DNA of 64,000 nucleotides from Amycolatopsis thailandensis (lineage in GTDB: Bacteria; Actinomycetota; Actinomycetes; Mycobacteriales; Pseudonocardiaceae), in contig NZ_NMQT01000050.1 of the NCBI RefSeq assembly GCF_002234405.1, forward strand, positions 24,474 to 88,473. Direction: 5' to 3'. Position numbers and translations under genes: made by a program. Of the stretch, positions 18,015-26,433 are shown one piece after another (the stretch's first letter is position 1; the number at the start of each line of letters is the position of its first letter). The notes beneath the pieces were generated by a model, which worked only from the letters and a program-made list of their open reading frames with translations, ran no database searches and had not been told where the DNA came from.

Positions 18015-18804
18015 GGAACTCGGTGAGCGGCCCGCGCAGGGCGTCCGGCTGATGGAGGGCGCCGTGGTCCTGACCCTCGACCGTGACATACCGGGCGCCG
18101 GGGATCGTGTCCGCGACCGCGCGGGCGCCCGCGCGCATCCAGGCGTCACTCTCCCCGCCGTCCAGCACCAGCGTGGGCACGGAGATCTTGGCCAGCCTGT
18201 CGGCGGGCAGCACATTGCCGGGGCCGCACAGGGCGAGGTCGTAGGGCAGCGTGTGGGCGAGCCCGGCGAACCAGGCCCAGAACGCGTCTTCCCGCATCCC
18301 CTTGACGACCTCGGCCGGGGTGCCCGTCCCCTCGACCAGGAAGAGTTCCGCCGCGCCGTCGCGGTCGCCGTCGGCGATCAGTGCCCGGACGCGATCGAAG
18401 AGGTCAGCCGCGGGCCGGGTACGGCTGTCGTCGACGACGAACGGCGGCTCGTACACGGCCAGGCTGGTCATGACGACACCTCGGGCGGCCGCCTCCAGCG
18501 CCAGCACGGCACCCGACGAGTGCCCGAAGACCGCCGCCGAGCCACCGGCGTGGTCGATCAGCGCGGCGAGATCCTCGACCTCGCGTTCCACCGAATAGAC
18601 AGCGCCCGCGCCGCTGTCGCCGCGGCCTCGCCGGTCGTAGGCGAACGCGGTGAAGTCCGGGGACAGCGTCGCGGCGAGACCGGCGACGGTCGTCCGGTCG
18701 TTGAACGCGCCGCCGACCAGGATCACCGGCGTGCCCTCGCCGGTCCGGTCGAAGGCGATCGGGGTGCCGTCGGCCGAGGTCACGGTCTCGAACGAGGTGG
18801 TCAT
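18007..18804 (-). CDS. Alpha/beta hydrolase
   Basis: This 265-residue cytosolic hydrolase has an oxyanion loop VILVGGAFNDR, a YDRRGRGDSG turn (typical of haloperoxidase/esterase-like members), the nucleophile elbow GHSSGAV, a late acidic residue in LVLDGGESD and the His in VEGQDHGAL. No signal peptide. The start is ATG 18804, with GGAGG five bases upstream; an in-frame ATG four codons earlier lacks this spacing. Its 3' end overlaps the SARP gene end by 8 bases (convergent). Substrate unknown. Confidence 0.85.
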   Translation of the reverse strand: MTTSFETVTSADGTPIAFDRTGEGTPVILVGGAFNDRTTVAGLAATLSPDFTAFAYDRRGRGDSGAGAVYSVEREVEDLAALIDHAGGSAAVFGHSSGAVLALEAAARGVVMTSLAVYEPPFVVDDSRTRPAADLFDRVRALIADGDRDGAAELFLVEGTGTPAEVVKGMREDAFWAWFAGLAHTLPYDLALCGPGNVLPADRLAKISVPTLVLDGGESDAWMRAGARAVADTIPGARYVTVEGQDHGALHQPDALRGPLTEFLR

Positions 18805-18874
18805 CAGGTCCTCCACAGGGTCGCTTCGACTTTAGCTTCGTCCCCGGGTCGGAGCCGATGACCACCGCTCGACA

Positions 18875-20023
18875 TCACTTCCGGAGATTCCCGAAGAATT
18901 CCCGGAGTTCGGTCACGACGTCGTCCGGGACGGCCATCGCCACCATGTGGCTCGGGCTCTCGTGATCGGCCCAGCGCACGATGTCGTTCTTGCGCGAGGC
19001 GATCTTCCGCAGGGCGGACGGCCCGCCGTGCGACACCCCGGTCGGCACCAGCTTCTGGTCGATCGGCATCGCGGCCGCGCCCTCGTAGTACGGCCACAGC
19101 GAAGTGGCGCCGGTCCCGGTCAGCCAGTACAGCGTGGCGTTGGTCAGCAGCAGGTCACGGTCGATCGGCTCGGCAGGCGCGGCGCCTTCGGGCCAGCCGT
19201 CGAACTCCTTGAACCGTTCGACCAGGTACGCCAGCTGCGCGACCGGCGAATCGAGGAAACCGAAGCTCAGCGTCTGCGGCCTGTTCGTCAGGTACGGCGC
19301 GTAGCCGCTACCACCGGCGAAGCGCTCCATCAGCCCCGCCAGTTCGGCCTGGTCCTGTTCGGTGAGCCCCTCGAAATCGGCCGGATCGCCCATCGGGACA
19401 CCGAGTCCGGACGTGATGTGCGAGCCGATGACGTGCTCGGGCGCGTGCACCGCCAGGCAGGGCGTCACCAGCGCGCCGGCGTCGTTCCCGTGCGCGCCAT
19501 AGCGTTCGTAGCCGAGCCGGCTCATCAGCTCCGCCCAGGTCCGCGCCACCCGCGCGATGTCCCACGGCCGCTCGTCGGCCGGTTCGGGGAACAGCGAGAA
19601 GCCGAAGCCGGGCAAGGAGGGCGCGACGACGTGGAAGGCACGCGACGGGTCGAGGCCGTGTGCCCGCGGGTCGGTGAGCGGGCCGAGGACGTTCAGGAAT
19701 TCGGCGATCGAGTTCGGCCAGCTGTGCGTCATGATCAGGGGTATCGCGTCCGGCTCCGGCGACCGGACGTGCAGGAAGTGCACGCGCTGGCCGTCGATCT
19801 CCGTGACGTACTGCGAGAACTCGTTGAGCTGCTTCTCCCACGCGCGCCAGTCGTAGCCGTCTCGCCAGTACTCGGCCAGGTCCTTGAGGTAGGAGACCGG
19901 TACACCCCGGCTCCATTCGGCACCGGGCAGCGCCGACGGCCAGCGGGTGCGGGCCAGCCGGTCGGCCAGGTCGTCCAGCTCGGACTGCGGGATGTCGATG
20001 CGGAACTGCTCGATGTCGGTCAT
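18875..20023 (-). CDS. Epoxide hydrolase (EHN-domain) family protein
   Basis: This 382-residue protein begins with the epoxide-hydrolase N-terminal domain (FRIDIPQSELDDLADRLARTRWP, ~5-27; substrate-lid tether), followed by an alpha/beta-hydrolase core. The HGxP-like oxyanion region is THSWPNS, the nucleophile elbow GAHGNDAG places Asp as nucleophile, and the C-terminal His lies in ADHESPSH. Family members open epoxides by an alkyl-enzyme intermediate. The start at ATG 20023 excludes a 20-codon extension with no similarity. An imperfect palindrome lies just upstream (20033-20076). Confidence 0.85.
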   Translation of the reverse strand: MTDIEQFRIDIPQSELDDLADRLARTRWPSALPGAEWSRGVPVSYLKDLAEYWRDGYDWRAWEKQLNEFSQYVTEIDGQRVHFLHVRSPEPDAIPLIMTHSWPNSIAEFLNVLGPLTDPRAHGLDPSRAFHVVAPSLPGFGFSLFPEPADERPWDIARVARTWAELMSRLGYERYGAHGNDAGALVTPCLAVHAPEHVIGSHITSGLGVPMGDPADFEGLTEQDQAELAGLMERFAGGSGYAPYLTNRPQTLSFGFLDSPVAQLAYLVERFKEFDGWPEGAAPAEPIDRDLLLTNATLYWLTGTGATSLWPYYEGAAAMPIDQKLVPTGVSHGGPSALRKIASRKNDIVRWADHESPSHMVAMAVPDDVVTELREFFGNLRK

Positions 20024-20032
20024 GAAACGACC

Positions 20033-20076
20033 GTAGGGACCATTCAGGCCAGATCCTGACCTAAATGGCCCGCTAC
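20033..20076. promoter_or_regulatory. Imperfect palindrome upstream of epoxide hydrolase gene
   Basis: GTAGGGACCATTCAGG and CCTAAATGGCCCGCTAC form a ~20-bp imperfect inverted repeat between the hydrolase start (20023) and the PL8 stop (20096). It may be an operator or part of a transcript end. Confidence 0.45.
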
Positions 20077-20083
20077 CGACCAT

Positions 20084-20103
20084 GCATTTAGTCCTCTAAA
20101 TGC
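20084..20103. terminator. Hairpin at the stop of the PL8 lyase gene
   Basis: GCATTTAG TCCT CTAAATGC is a perfect 8-bp stem with a 4-base loop that includes the TAG stop of the lyase gene (20096-20098). It is AT-rich in a GC-rich genome and lies at the end of the uronate operon, so a terminator or RNA-stabilising hairpin is likely. Confidence 0.5.
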
Positions 20104-22441
20104 GGACGATCTGGGTCGCGCCGAAGGTGTCCTTCACCGGCACCTCGACGGTCTTCCGCCGCACCGTCACGCGCAGGACGTCCTGCCGCTGCGTCGGGTC
20201 CGAAACGGCCAGCTGCCAGCCGTTCCCCTTCCGTCCCAGCGCCACCGACGCGGGTCCGGACACCGACACCTCGTCGACCGAACCGGCGGCGAAGAAGTTC
20301 GCGAGCAACGTCGCGTCCCACAGCCGGACGGCCTGCACGGTCACGGTGTTGGACCGCACGCGCCACGACCAGGCCGAGGCGATCGTCTCCAGCACCGACG
20401 CGGTGGGCAGCACGGCGTAGGCGTAGCTCGCGCCCGAAGGGGCGGCCCCGTGCTCGATCACCAGCTTTTGATAGCGCCGGGTGTAGGGCACCGTGGTGCC
20501 CTTGGTGTTGGCGCCCTTGTCGACGTCGCGCCAGGTCCCCGTCCGGTCCTCGCGCAGCGCGGTCACCTCCGCGTCGTCGAGCAGGACGTAGCCGCCGACC
20601 TTCTCCAGATGCAGCCATCGCTTGCGCCGCAGGGACTCCGACCCGCCGACGAGGTGGCCGTCGGCGAGCAGGGCGCCCGAGCCGTTCTCGCCGAGGTTGC
20701 GGTTCTCGATGGTGGTCCGGATCCGTTCGCCGGAGGAATCGGTGATCCCGGCGCCGAGGCACACCACACCGGACGCCGTGAAGAACCACGACTTCTTCGC
20801 GGTCAGCGTGCCGTCTTGCGAGACGAAGTCGAGTGCGTGCGCGCCGTGCCGCGCGTCCCAGCGGACACCGCCGCAGTGATCCTTGCCGGTCAACGGGACC
20901 GACTCCAGTTTGGGAGGCGGTCCGCTCTTGGTGGTCGTGCCCGGCAGCAGCCGCGGATCGACGGTCGGCCAGTAGGCGTCGGTGAAATGTCCTTTGGCCT
21001 TGGGCAGGAACAGGTACAGCGCGCCGTCGCCGACGTACCAGCCGTGCAGGTTCATCGAGTTGATCGACTCGTACCGCGAGATCCGCGTCGAGGCGACGCC
21101 GAGCGAGGCCGACCAGCCCTCGGTGACGTGCACCATCCGGTCCTGCTGGCCGAACACCCGGTGCGCCGCGACCGTCCGCGCCGGACGGATCCCGGTCGCC
21201 AGCAACTCCTGCGCGAACTCGATGCCGGGGATTCCGACGAGGTCAGGGCCAGGCGCGAACCGCTCGGGGTCCGGGATCTTCAGGTACGGCGCGAAGGTGT
21301 CCTCGGTGATCCACTTCGCGGCGAGCCCGCCGAGTTCCTTCTCGCGTTCCCCGCTCGCCGACCGCGCCAGCAGCACGACCGCCCCGGTGAGCTGGTGTCC
21401 GATGTCGTGCGCGGATTCCCCTTGCCGGGAAAGGAACCGGCCGCGGACCGACTCCATCAGCGCGCCCGCGTGGACGAACGGCGCGAACGTGTCGGAGACC
21501 AGTGCGTACGCCGCGTCGCGGACGTCGGCGGGCAGTTCGAACTCCGTGCCCTTGGTGACGTGGATGGCTGAAGCGAGGGCGGTGAGCAGGATGATCCCGT
21601 AGTGCCCGGGATACGGCACCGAATCGTGCTGGAGGAAGGAGCCGTCGGTGTGGAAGCCGTCACCGCCGGCGCGGTGGAGCTTGGCGATGACGCTCGCCGC
21701 TCCCCCGCCCTCGACGTCGGTGAACGCTGCGACGCCGCGTTTGATCCGTTCGGCGTCACCGAGCATCGCGCCGGAGACGATGGAGATCGTCGACTTGTCC
21801 GCGCGGTTGGCGCCGGTCTCGACGACGCTCGGGTTGTTCGTGCGGAGGTTCGGGTTCCCGGAGAACTTCAGCACCGGCTTGAGGTACTTGGCGAGTTCGT
21901 CCCGGGTCAGCTCGTCGGCGACGGTCGCGAGGATGTGCAGCAGGTAGAGCGGGACGCCGATCTCGTAGGTGTACCAGTTGCCGATCTCGGCGGTCTTCTC
22001 GCTGTACTGATCGCTGGTGTACAGCAGTTCCAGCGCGCCCTTGATCCGGGTGAGCACGCCCGCGTCGCCCGCCAGCGTGCCGCCCGGGGTGCCCCAGTTG
22101 ACCGCGATCGCGCGGAGCCGGGCGTACATCGACGTCGTGAAGTCGCTGCCCGGGCCGAGCGGGAGGTCCTTCCACAGTGGACCGTCGCCCACCGTCATGC
22201 TGTCGTGGTAGGACTTCGCGACCCGATCCAGGTTCGCCAGCGCGGCGGCGCGCTCCGCCGACGGCCGGTCGATCCCGGTCTGGAGTTCGCGGTAGCCGGT
22301 GACGATCGAGGACATGCCGCCCGTCCTCGACGCTTGGGCTGACGAAGGGCTGGCGAGAGCGGTCGTGAGCGCCACCGAAGCAGCCGCCGCCGCGCCTCCC
22401 CGCAGCGCCGTTCTCCTGTCGACGTAACCGAATCCGGGCAT
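20096..22441 (-). CDS. Secreted polysaccharide lyase family 8 (hyaluronate/chondroitin/xanthan lyase-like)
   Basis: This 781-residue protein has a twin-arginine-type signal (DRRTALRGGAAAAAS). The alpha/alpha-toroid domain carries PL8 landmarks: NWYTYEIG (155-162), GANR with the catalytic Asn (212), and QHDSVPYPGHYG with catalytic His (272) and Tyr (281). The beta-sandwich C-terminal half contains the SMNLHGWYVGDG segment. PL8 enzymes split uronic-acid-containing polymers by beta-elimination. Which polymer cannot be told. It is the last gene of the uronate operon, 110 bases after the dehydrogenase with a strong hairpin between, so it may be under partly separate control. GGGAGG precedes the ATG at 22441. 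Confidence 0.88.
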   Translation of the reverse strand: MPGFGYVDRRTALRGGAAAAASVALTTALASPSSAQASRTGGMSSIVTGYRELQTGIDRPSAERAAALANLDRVAKSYHDSMTVGDGPLWKDLPLGPGSDFTTSMYARLRAIAVNWGTPGGTLAGDAGVLTRIKGALELLYTSDQYSEKTAEIGNWYTYEIGVPLYLLHILATVADELTRDELAKYLKPVLKFSGNPNLRTNNPSVVETGANRADKSTISIVSGAMLGDAERIKRGVAAFTDVEGGGAASVIAKLHRAGGDGFHTDGSFLQHDSVPYPGHYGIILLTALASAIHVTKGTEFELPADVRDAAYALVSDTFAPFVHAGALMESVRGRFLSRQGESAHDIGHQLTGAVVLLARSASGEREKELGGLAAKWITEDTFAPYLKIPDPERFAPGPDLVGIPGIEFAQELLATGIRPARTVAAHRVFGQQDRMVHVTEGWSASLGVASTRISRYESINSMNLHGWYVGDGALYLFLPKAKGHFTDAYWPTVDPRLLPGTTTKSGPPPKLESVPLTGKDHCGGVRWDARHGAHALDFVSQDGTLTAKKSWFFTASGVVCLGAGITDSSGERIRTTIENRNLGENGSGALLADGHLVGGSESLRRKRWLHLEKVGGYVLLDDAEVTALREDRTGTWRDVDKGANTKGTTVPYTRRYQKLVIEHGAAPSGASYAYAVLPTASVLETIASAWSWRVRSNTVTVQAVRLWDATLLANFFAAGSVDEVSVSGPASVALGRKGNGWQLAVSDPTQRQDVLRVTVRRKTVEVPVKDTFGATQIVRI

Positions 22442-22501
22442 GGCGGAGCCTCCCAAGAGGGGTCGAAAGACGGTAACCAGGGCGGCGGCGGGTGGTGGGG
22501 C

Positions 22502-22547
22502 CTCGTGAGTGGTAAGGACGGTTAGAACCGTCCTTACCACTCACGAG
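22502..22547. terminator. Perfect 22-bp hairpin between dehydrogenase and PL8 lyase genes
   Basis: CTCGTGAGTGGTAAGGACGG and its exact complement flank a centre of GTTAGAAC, giving a 22-bp perfect stem with a 2-base loop. It starts 5 bases after the dehydrogenase stop. It may attenuate transcription into the lyase gene or protect an RNA end. Confidence 0.65.
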
Positions 22548-22551
22548 CTTT

Positions 22552-24009
22552 CTAGCGTTTCCCGTCGGTCCTGCGCGGCAGGCCCCACGGGTTGTTCTCC
22601 TGCAACGGTTCCGGCAGCAGCGCGTCGGGGAAGCCCTGCCAGGCGATCGGTCGCAGGAACCGCTCGATCGCGGCGGTGCCGACCGAGGTGCTGGTCGGCG
22701 CGGTGGTCGCCGGGTAGGGACCACCGTGTTCCTGTGCCCAGGTGACCGTGACGCCGGTCGGCCAGTCGTTCCACAGCAGACGACCGGCGACGCGGGTCAG
22801 CGACGGGAGGACCGGGCGGATCCAGTCCACATCGGACTCTTCGCCCTGGATGGTCGCGGTGAGCCCGGGTTCCATCACGCCGAGCAGGCTGATCAGCTCG
22901 GCCTGGTCGGTGTAGGTGACGATCAGCGACGCCGGGCCGAAACACTCCTCGCGGACCGTGTCGCCGTCGGCGAGGAAGTCCTTGGCGGTGGTGGCGAGCA
23001 GGGTCGCGCCGTGCGAGATCCCTTCCGTGCCAACGGATTCCGACAGCACCTCGACACCGTCGACCTCGCTCAGTTTCGCCAGTCCGTCGGCGAAACCGGC
23101 CGCGATGCGTTCGTTGAGCATCGGCTGTGCCGGGATCGCCGCGACGGCCTCGCGCAGCGTGTCCTCCAGGCCGTGGCCCTCGGGCAGGAAAAGCAGCCCC
23201 GGTTTGGTGCAGAACTGCCCGGCGCCGAGGGTGAACGAACCCGCGTACGCCTTCGCGATCGCCTCACCACGCGCGTCGATCGCAGACTGGGTGACGACGA
23301 CGGGGTTGACGCTGCCGAGCTCGCCGTAGAACGGGATCGGCGACGGCCGCGAGGTGGCGATGTCGAAGAGCGCCCGCCCGCCCGGCACCGAACCGGTGAA
23401 CGACGCCGCCTGGATCCGCGGGTCCTTCAGCGCGGTGACGCCGTTCTGCTGGCCGTAGACGACCGCGAAGATCCCTTCCGGCGCACCGGCCTTGACCAGT
23501 GCCTCGCGCAGGACCTCACCGGTGCGGGCGGACAGCTCCGGGTGACCCGAGTGCGCCTTGAGCACGACGGGGCAACCGGCGGCCAGCGCCGACGCGGTGT
23601 CCCCGCCCGCGACGCTGAACGCGAACGGGAAGTTGCTGGCGGCGAACACCAGCACCGGTCCGATCGGGGCGAGCAGCCGGCGGATGTCCGGACGCGGTCC
23701 CATCGGCCACGCGGCGTCCGCGTGGTCGACGGTGGCGCCGAGGAACGAGCCGTCGGCCAGCACCTCGCCGAAGAGGCGCAGCTGGAACGTCGTGCGCTTC
23801 AGCTCGCCCTGCAACCGCGGGGCGGCCGGGAGATGCGTCTCCTGGTTGGCCAGCGCGATCAGCTCGTCGGCGGCCGCGTCGAGGGCGTCCGCCGCGGCGT
23901 TCAGCCAGGCGGCGCGCTGGGCTGGGGTCGCGGCCGCCGTCGTGCCTGCCGCATCGGCGGCGGCCGCGAGGATCTGTTCGAGCGTGGCGGGATCCGTTGC
24001 CTGGCTCAT
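22552..24009 (-). CDS. Aldehyde dehydrogenase, probable 2-oxoglutarate semialdehyde dehydrogenase
   Basis: This 485-residue NAD(P)+-dependent dehydrogenase has Asn126 (AASNFPFAF), Lys151, FTGS (204-207), general base Glu230 (YGELGSVNP) and the catalytic Cys267 (GAGQFCTKPG). The GQFCTKPG and YGELGSVNP forms are typical of 2,5-dioxovalerate (alpha-ketoglutarate semialdehyde) dehydrogenases. It sits in the operon directly after the two dehydratases that make this semialdehyde from glucarate, which supports the assignment. It would deliver 2-oxoglutarate to the TCA cycle. The start is ATG 24009, 15 bases after the upstream stop. Confidence 0.88.
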   Translation of the reverse strand: MSQATDPATLEQILAAAADAAGTTAAATPAQRAAWLNAAADALDAAADELIALANQETHLPAAPRLQGELKRTTFQLRLFGEVLADGSFLGATVDHADAAWPMGPRPDIRRLLAPIGPVLVFAASNFPFAFSVAGGDTASALAAGCPVVLKAHSGHPELSARTGEVLREALVKAGAPEGIFAVVYGQQNGVTALKDPRIQAASFTGSVPGGRALFDIATSRPSPIPFYGELGSVNPVVVTQSAIDARGEAIAKAYAGSFTLGAGQFCTKPGLLFLPEGHGLEDTLREAVAAIPAQPMLNERIAAGFADGLAKLSEVDGVEVLSESVGTEGISHGATLLATTAKDFLADGDTVREECFGPASLIVTYTDQAELISLLGVMEPGLTATIQGEESDVDWIRPVLPSLTRVAGRLLWNDWPTGVTVTWAQEHGGPYPATTAPTSTSVGTAAIERFLRPIAWQGFPDALLPEPLQENNPWGLPRRTDGKR

Positions 24010-24024
24010 GATTTCGTGATTCTC

Positions 24025-25170
24025 CTAGAGTTCTTGCGCGGCGCTGACGGCGGCGATGAGGTCCGCCCAGCGCCCCGGGCCGGCGAGGCCGAGGTGGTAC
24101 AGGTGCAGTTCGGTGGCGCCCGCCTTGCCGAGTTCGAGGGTGTAGGCCTCGATGTCGGGAACCGGGCTCGCGGCCACCGCGGTGATGTAGCTGCCGACGG
24201 CGACCTTCTCCGGCAGCTTCGCCCGCGCCGTCGCGACGGCACCCACGCTGGGGTGACCGGGTGCCCAGTTCTGCAGCACCACCGCGTCGACGTCGGCCGG
24301 GGCCGACGGCGTCAGCCCCGGCAGCGCGCCGGTGACCCACGGGTCCATCGCGCCGTGCAGCACGATCCGGGGCCCGGACGGGATCTTCGCGAGCACCTCG
24401 CGCCGGAGCGCGTCGGTCGCGTTCTGGCGGGTGTCGAGCAGGACCTGCCGCAGGGTGGGCAGGATCTTGTCCTCGGTCGCGCGGAGGTCGCCGCTGTCGA
24501 TCAGCCGCCGGACCTCGGCCCGCAGCTTGCCCAGCGCCTTCGCCGGGTCCTGACCGGCCGCGGCCCACGCGTCGAGACAGGCGTCGCAGCAGCAGATCGA
24601 CAGCAGCCGCGCCACCGCGGGCGACCAGACGCCGTCGGTCTTCTCGTGCTGGTGCTGGTGAACGGCGCCGAGCGGACCGCAGGCTTCGAGGACGACCGTG
24701 GCGAAATCGAGCCCGGCGAGGCTCTCCGCCGTCACGTTCGCCGCGTACTCGCGCACCGCGGGCTGGCCGGGGCACAGCGCCCACGGGTACCGCTCGCCGA
24801 AGCAGTTCCGCACGGTGTAGTCCGGGAACCGGATGCCCAGCTGCGAATTGTGGGTCAGCACGATCCACGCCGCGGCCGGGATCCCCGCCTCGTTCAGCGC
24901 CCGGACGGCGTCGCCCGCGCTGTCGCGGCTTTCGACCCAGTCCGGCTCGGCGGGCTTCAGCTCGCCCCAGGCCTCGTCGCGCACCGGCCGGTACAGCGCC
25001 GCGTGGCGCGCGACGACCGAAGTGCGCTCCGGCGACCAGGGCGTCGCCGCGCGGGCGCTGTGGTACGAAACGGCGACGGCGACCTCGTCGACACCGAGTT
25101 CCCGTACGCGCTCGACGAACCCGGGATCGTCGACGACGTCCCAGGGATAGGCGTATCCGGTGACCTTCAC
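24025..25170 (-). CDS. Uncharacterised TIM-barrel-like protein of the uronate operon
   Basis: I do not recognise a named family for this 381-residue cytosolic protein. It has alternating strand/helix blocks like a (beta/alpha)8 barrel: GYAYPWDVV, DEVAVAVSYHSARA, AAWIVLTHN, TVVLEACG, RIVLHGAMD, AVVLQNW, VAVGSYIT and ELHLYHLG. Conserved-looking polar residues sit at strand ends (His in SYHS, His-Asn in LTHN, Glu in LEACG, the run HQHQHEK, His in LHGAMD). A Cys cluster CCCDACLDAW (~residues 188-200) could bind metal or form disulphides. It is packed between glucarate dehydratase (4-base gap) and the dehydrogenase (15-base gap), so it must serve uronate use. A glycosidase, uronolactonase or isomerase are all possible. 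It starts at GTG 25170. Confidence 0.75.
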   Translation of the reverse strand: MKVTGYAYPWDVVDDPGFVERVRELGVDEVAVAVSYHSARAATPWSPERTSVVARHAALYRPVRDEAWGELKPAEPDWVESRDSAGDAVRALNEAGIPAAAWIVLTHNSQLGIRFPDYTVRNCFGERYPWALCPGQPAVREYAANVTAESLAGLDFATVVLEACGPLGAVHQHQHEKTDGVWSPAVARLLSICCCDACLDAWAAAGQDPAKALGKLRAEVRRLIDSGDLRATEDKILPTLRQVLLDTRQNATDALRREVLAKIPSGPRIVLHGAMDPWVTGALPGLTPSAPADVDAVVLQNWAPGHPSVGAVATARAKLPEKVAVGSYITAVAASPVPDIEAYTLELGKAGATELHLYHLGLAGPGRWADLIAAVSAAQEL

Positions 25171-25174
25171 CCCG

Positions 25175-26431
25175 TCACCACCGTGCTGTGTTCGGTTCGA
25201 AGTTTCCGACGAACTTCCGCATATAGGTCACGTCATCCCGTTTGGTCTGTCCACTGCGGACATAGTCTTCATGGGCCCGCGCCAGCGCGTCGGGGTCGAG
25301 CTCGACCCCCAGCCCCGGCTTGTCGGGCACCGCGACCGCACCGTCGACGAACTCCAGCGCACCCGGGGCGATGACGTCGGCCGTCTTCCACGGCCAGTGG
25401 GTGTCGCAGGCGTAGGTCAGGTGCGGCGTCGCCGCGGCCACGTGCACCATAGCGGCCAGACTGATCCCGAGATGACTGTTCGAATGCATGGAAAGGCCCA
25501 CGTCGAAGCATTCCGCCGTGATGGAAAGGGCCTGGGTGTCCCGCAGACCACCCCAGTAATGATGGTCCGAAAGTATTACCCCGACCGCCCGCTGCCGGAA
25601 GGCGGGCTCGATGTCCGCGAAGCGCACGACGCACATGTTCGTGGCCAGCGGCATGTTCGCCTTCTCCGCGACCCGCGCCATGCCCTCGATACCCGGCGTC
25701 GGGTCTTCGAGGTACTCCAGGACACCGTCGAGCTCCTCGGCGACCCGGATCCCGGTTTCGACGGTCCAGGCCGCGTTCGGGTCGATGCGGAGCGGGTGGT
25801 CCGGGAACGCCTCGGCGAGCGCGCGGATCCCGGCCATCTCCTGATCGGGGTCGAACGCACCGCCCTTGAGCTTGATGGAGCGGAAGCCGTACTCGTCGAC
25901 CATCCGCCGTGCCTCGCCGACGAGCGCCTCCGGCGTGGTCACCTCGCCCCACGAGTCCTCCTCGGCGCCGAGGTGGGCGCCGAACTTGTAGAACAGGTAG
26001 GCGGAGAAGTCGACGGCGTCGCGCGCCTTGCCGCCGAGCAGGTCCACCACCGGCCTGCCGAGGTAGTGGCCCTGCGCGTCGAGCGCGGCCACCTCGAACA
26101 GCGAGTACACGCTGGCCACGGTCTTGCTGACGGAGAAGCCGCCGGTGAGACCGTGCGCGTCGGCGAAGACGACCTCGCCCAGCGTCGTGGCGACCTTCCG
26201 GCGAAGGCCGGGCAGGTCGAACACGTCGTGCCCCTTGAGTTCCGGCAGCACCTTCCGGACCTGCTCCAGGAACGCGAGGTCACCGTAGGACTCGCCGAGG
26301 CCGACCACTCCGTCCTCGCAGATCAGCTGGACGACACCGCGCAGCGCGAAGGGCTCGTGCACCCCCATCGCGTTGAGCAGCGGCGGGTCGGCGAAGGCGA
26401 CCGGGGTCAGGACGACGTCGAGAACCTTCAT
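25175..26431 (-). CDS. gudD: Glucarate dehydratase (enolase superfamily)
   Basis: This 418-residue enzyme is predicted to convert D-glucarate to 5-dehydro-4-deoxy-D-glucarate. Visible enolase-superfamily landmarks are the KxK base motif (KLK 187-189), metal ligands in RIDPNAAW (Asp217), EYLEDP (Glu242) and ATNM (Asn265), the catalytic His region SDHHYWGG (290-291), and MHSNSHLGIS near 315-323. The order and spacing match glucarate dehydratases rather than galactarate or mandelate enzymes, though idarate specificity cannot be excluded. The ATG at 26431 lies 2 bases after the preceding stop. Confidence 0.9.
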   Translation of the reverse strand: MKVLDVVLTPVAFADPPLLNAMGVHEPFALRGVVQLICEDGVVGLGESYGDLAFLEQVRKVLPELKGHDVFDLPGLRRKVATTLGEVVFADAHGLTGGFSVSKTVASVYSLFEVAALDAQGHYLGRPVVDLLGGKARDAVDFSAYLFYKFGAHLGAEEDSWGEVTTPEALVGEARRMVDEYGFRSIKLKGGAFDPDQEMAGIRALAEAFPDHPLRIDPNAAWTVETGIRVAEELDGVLEYLEDPTPGIEGMARVAEKANMPLATNMCVVRFADIEPAFRQRAVGVILSDHHYWGGLRDTQALSITAECFDVGLSMHSNSHLGISLAAMVHVAAATPHLTYACDTHWPWKTADVIAPGALEFVDGAVAVPDKPGLGVELDPDALARAHEDYVRSGQTKRDDVTYMRKFVGNFEPNTARW

Positions 26432-26433
26432 CT

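Noticed and set aside
22726..25374. 882-codon + strand frame
   Set aside because: Antisense to the dehydrogenase and TIM-barrel genes, Arg/Asp/Gly-rich with no domain.
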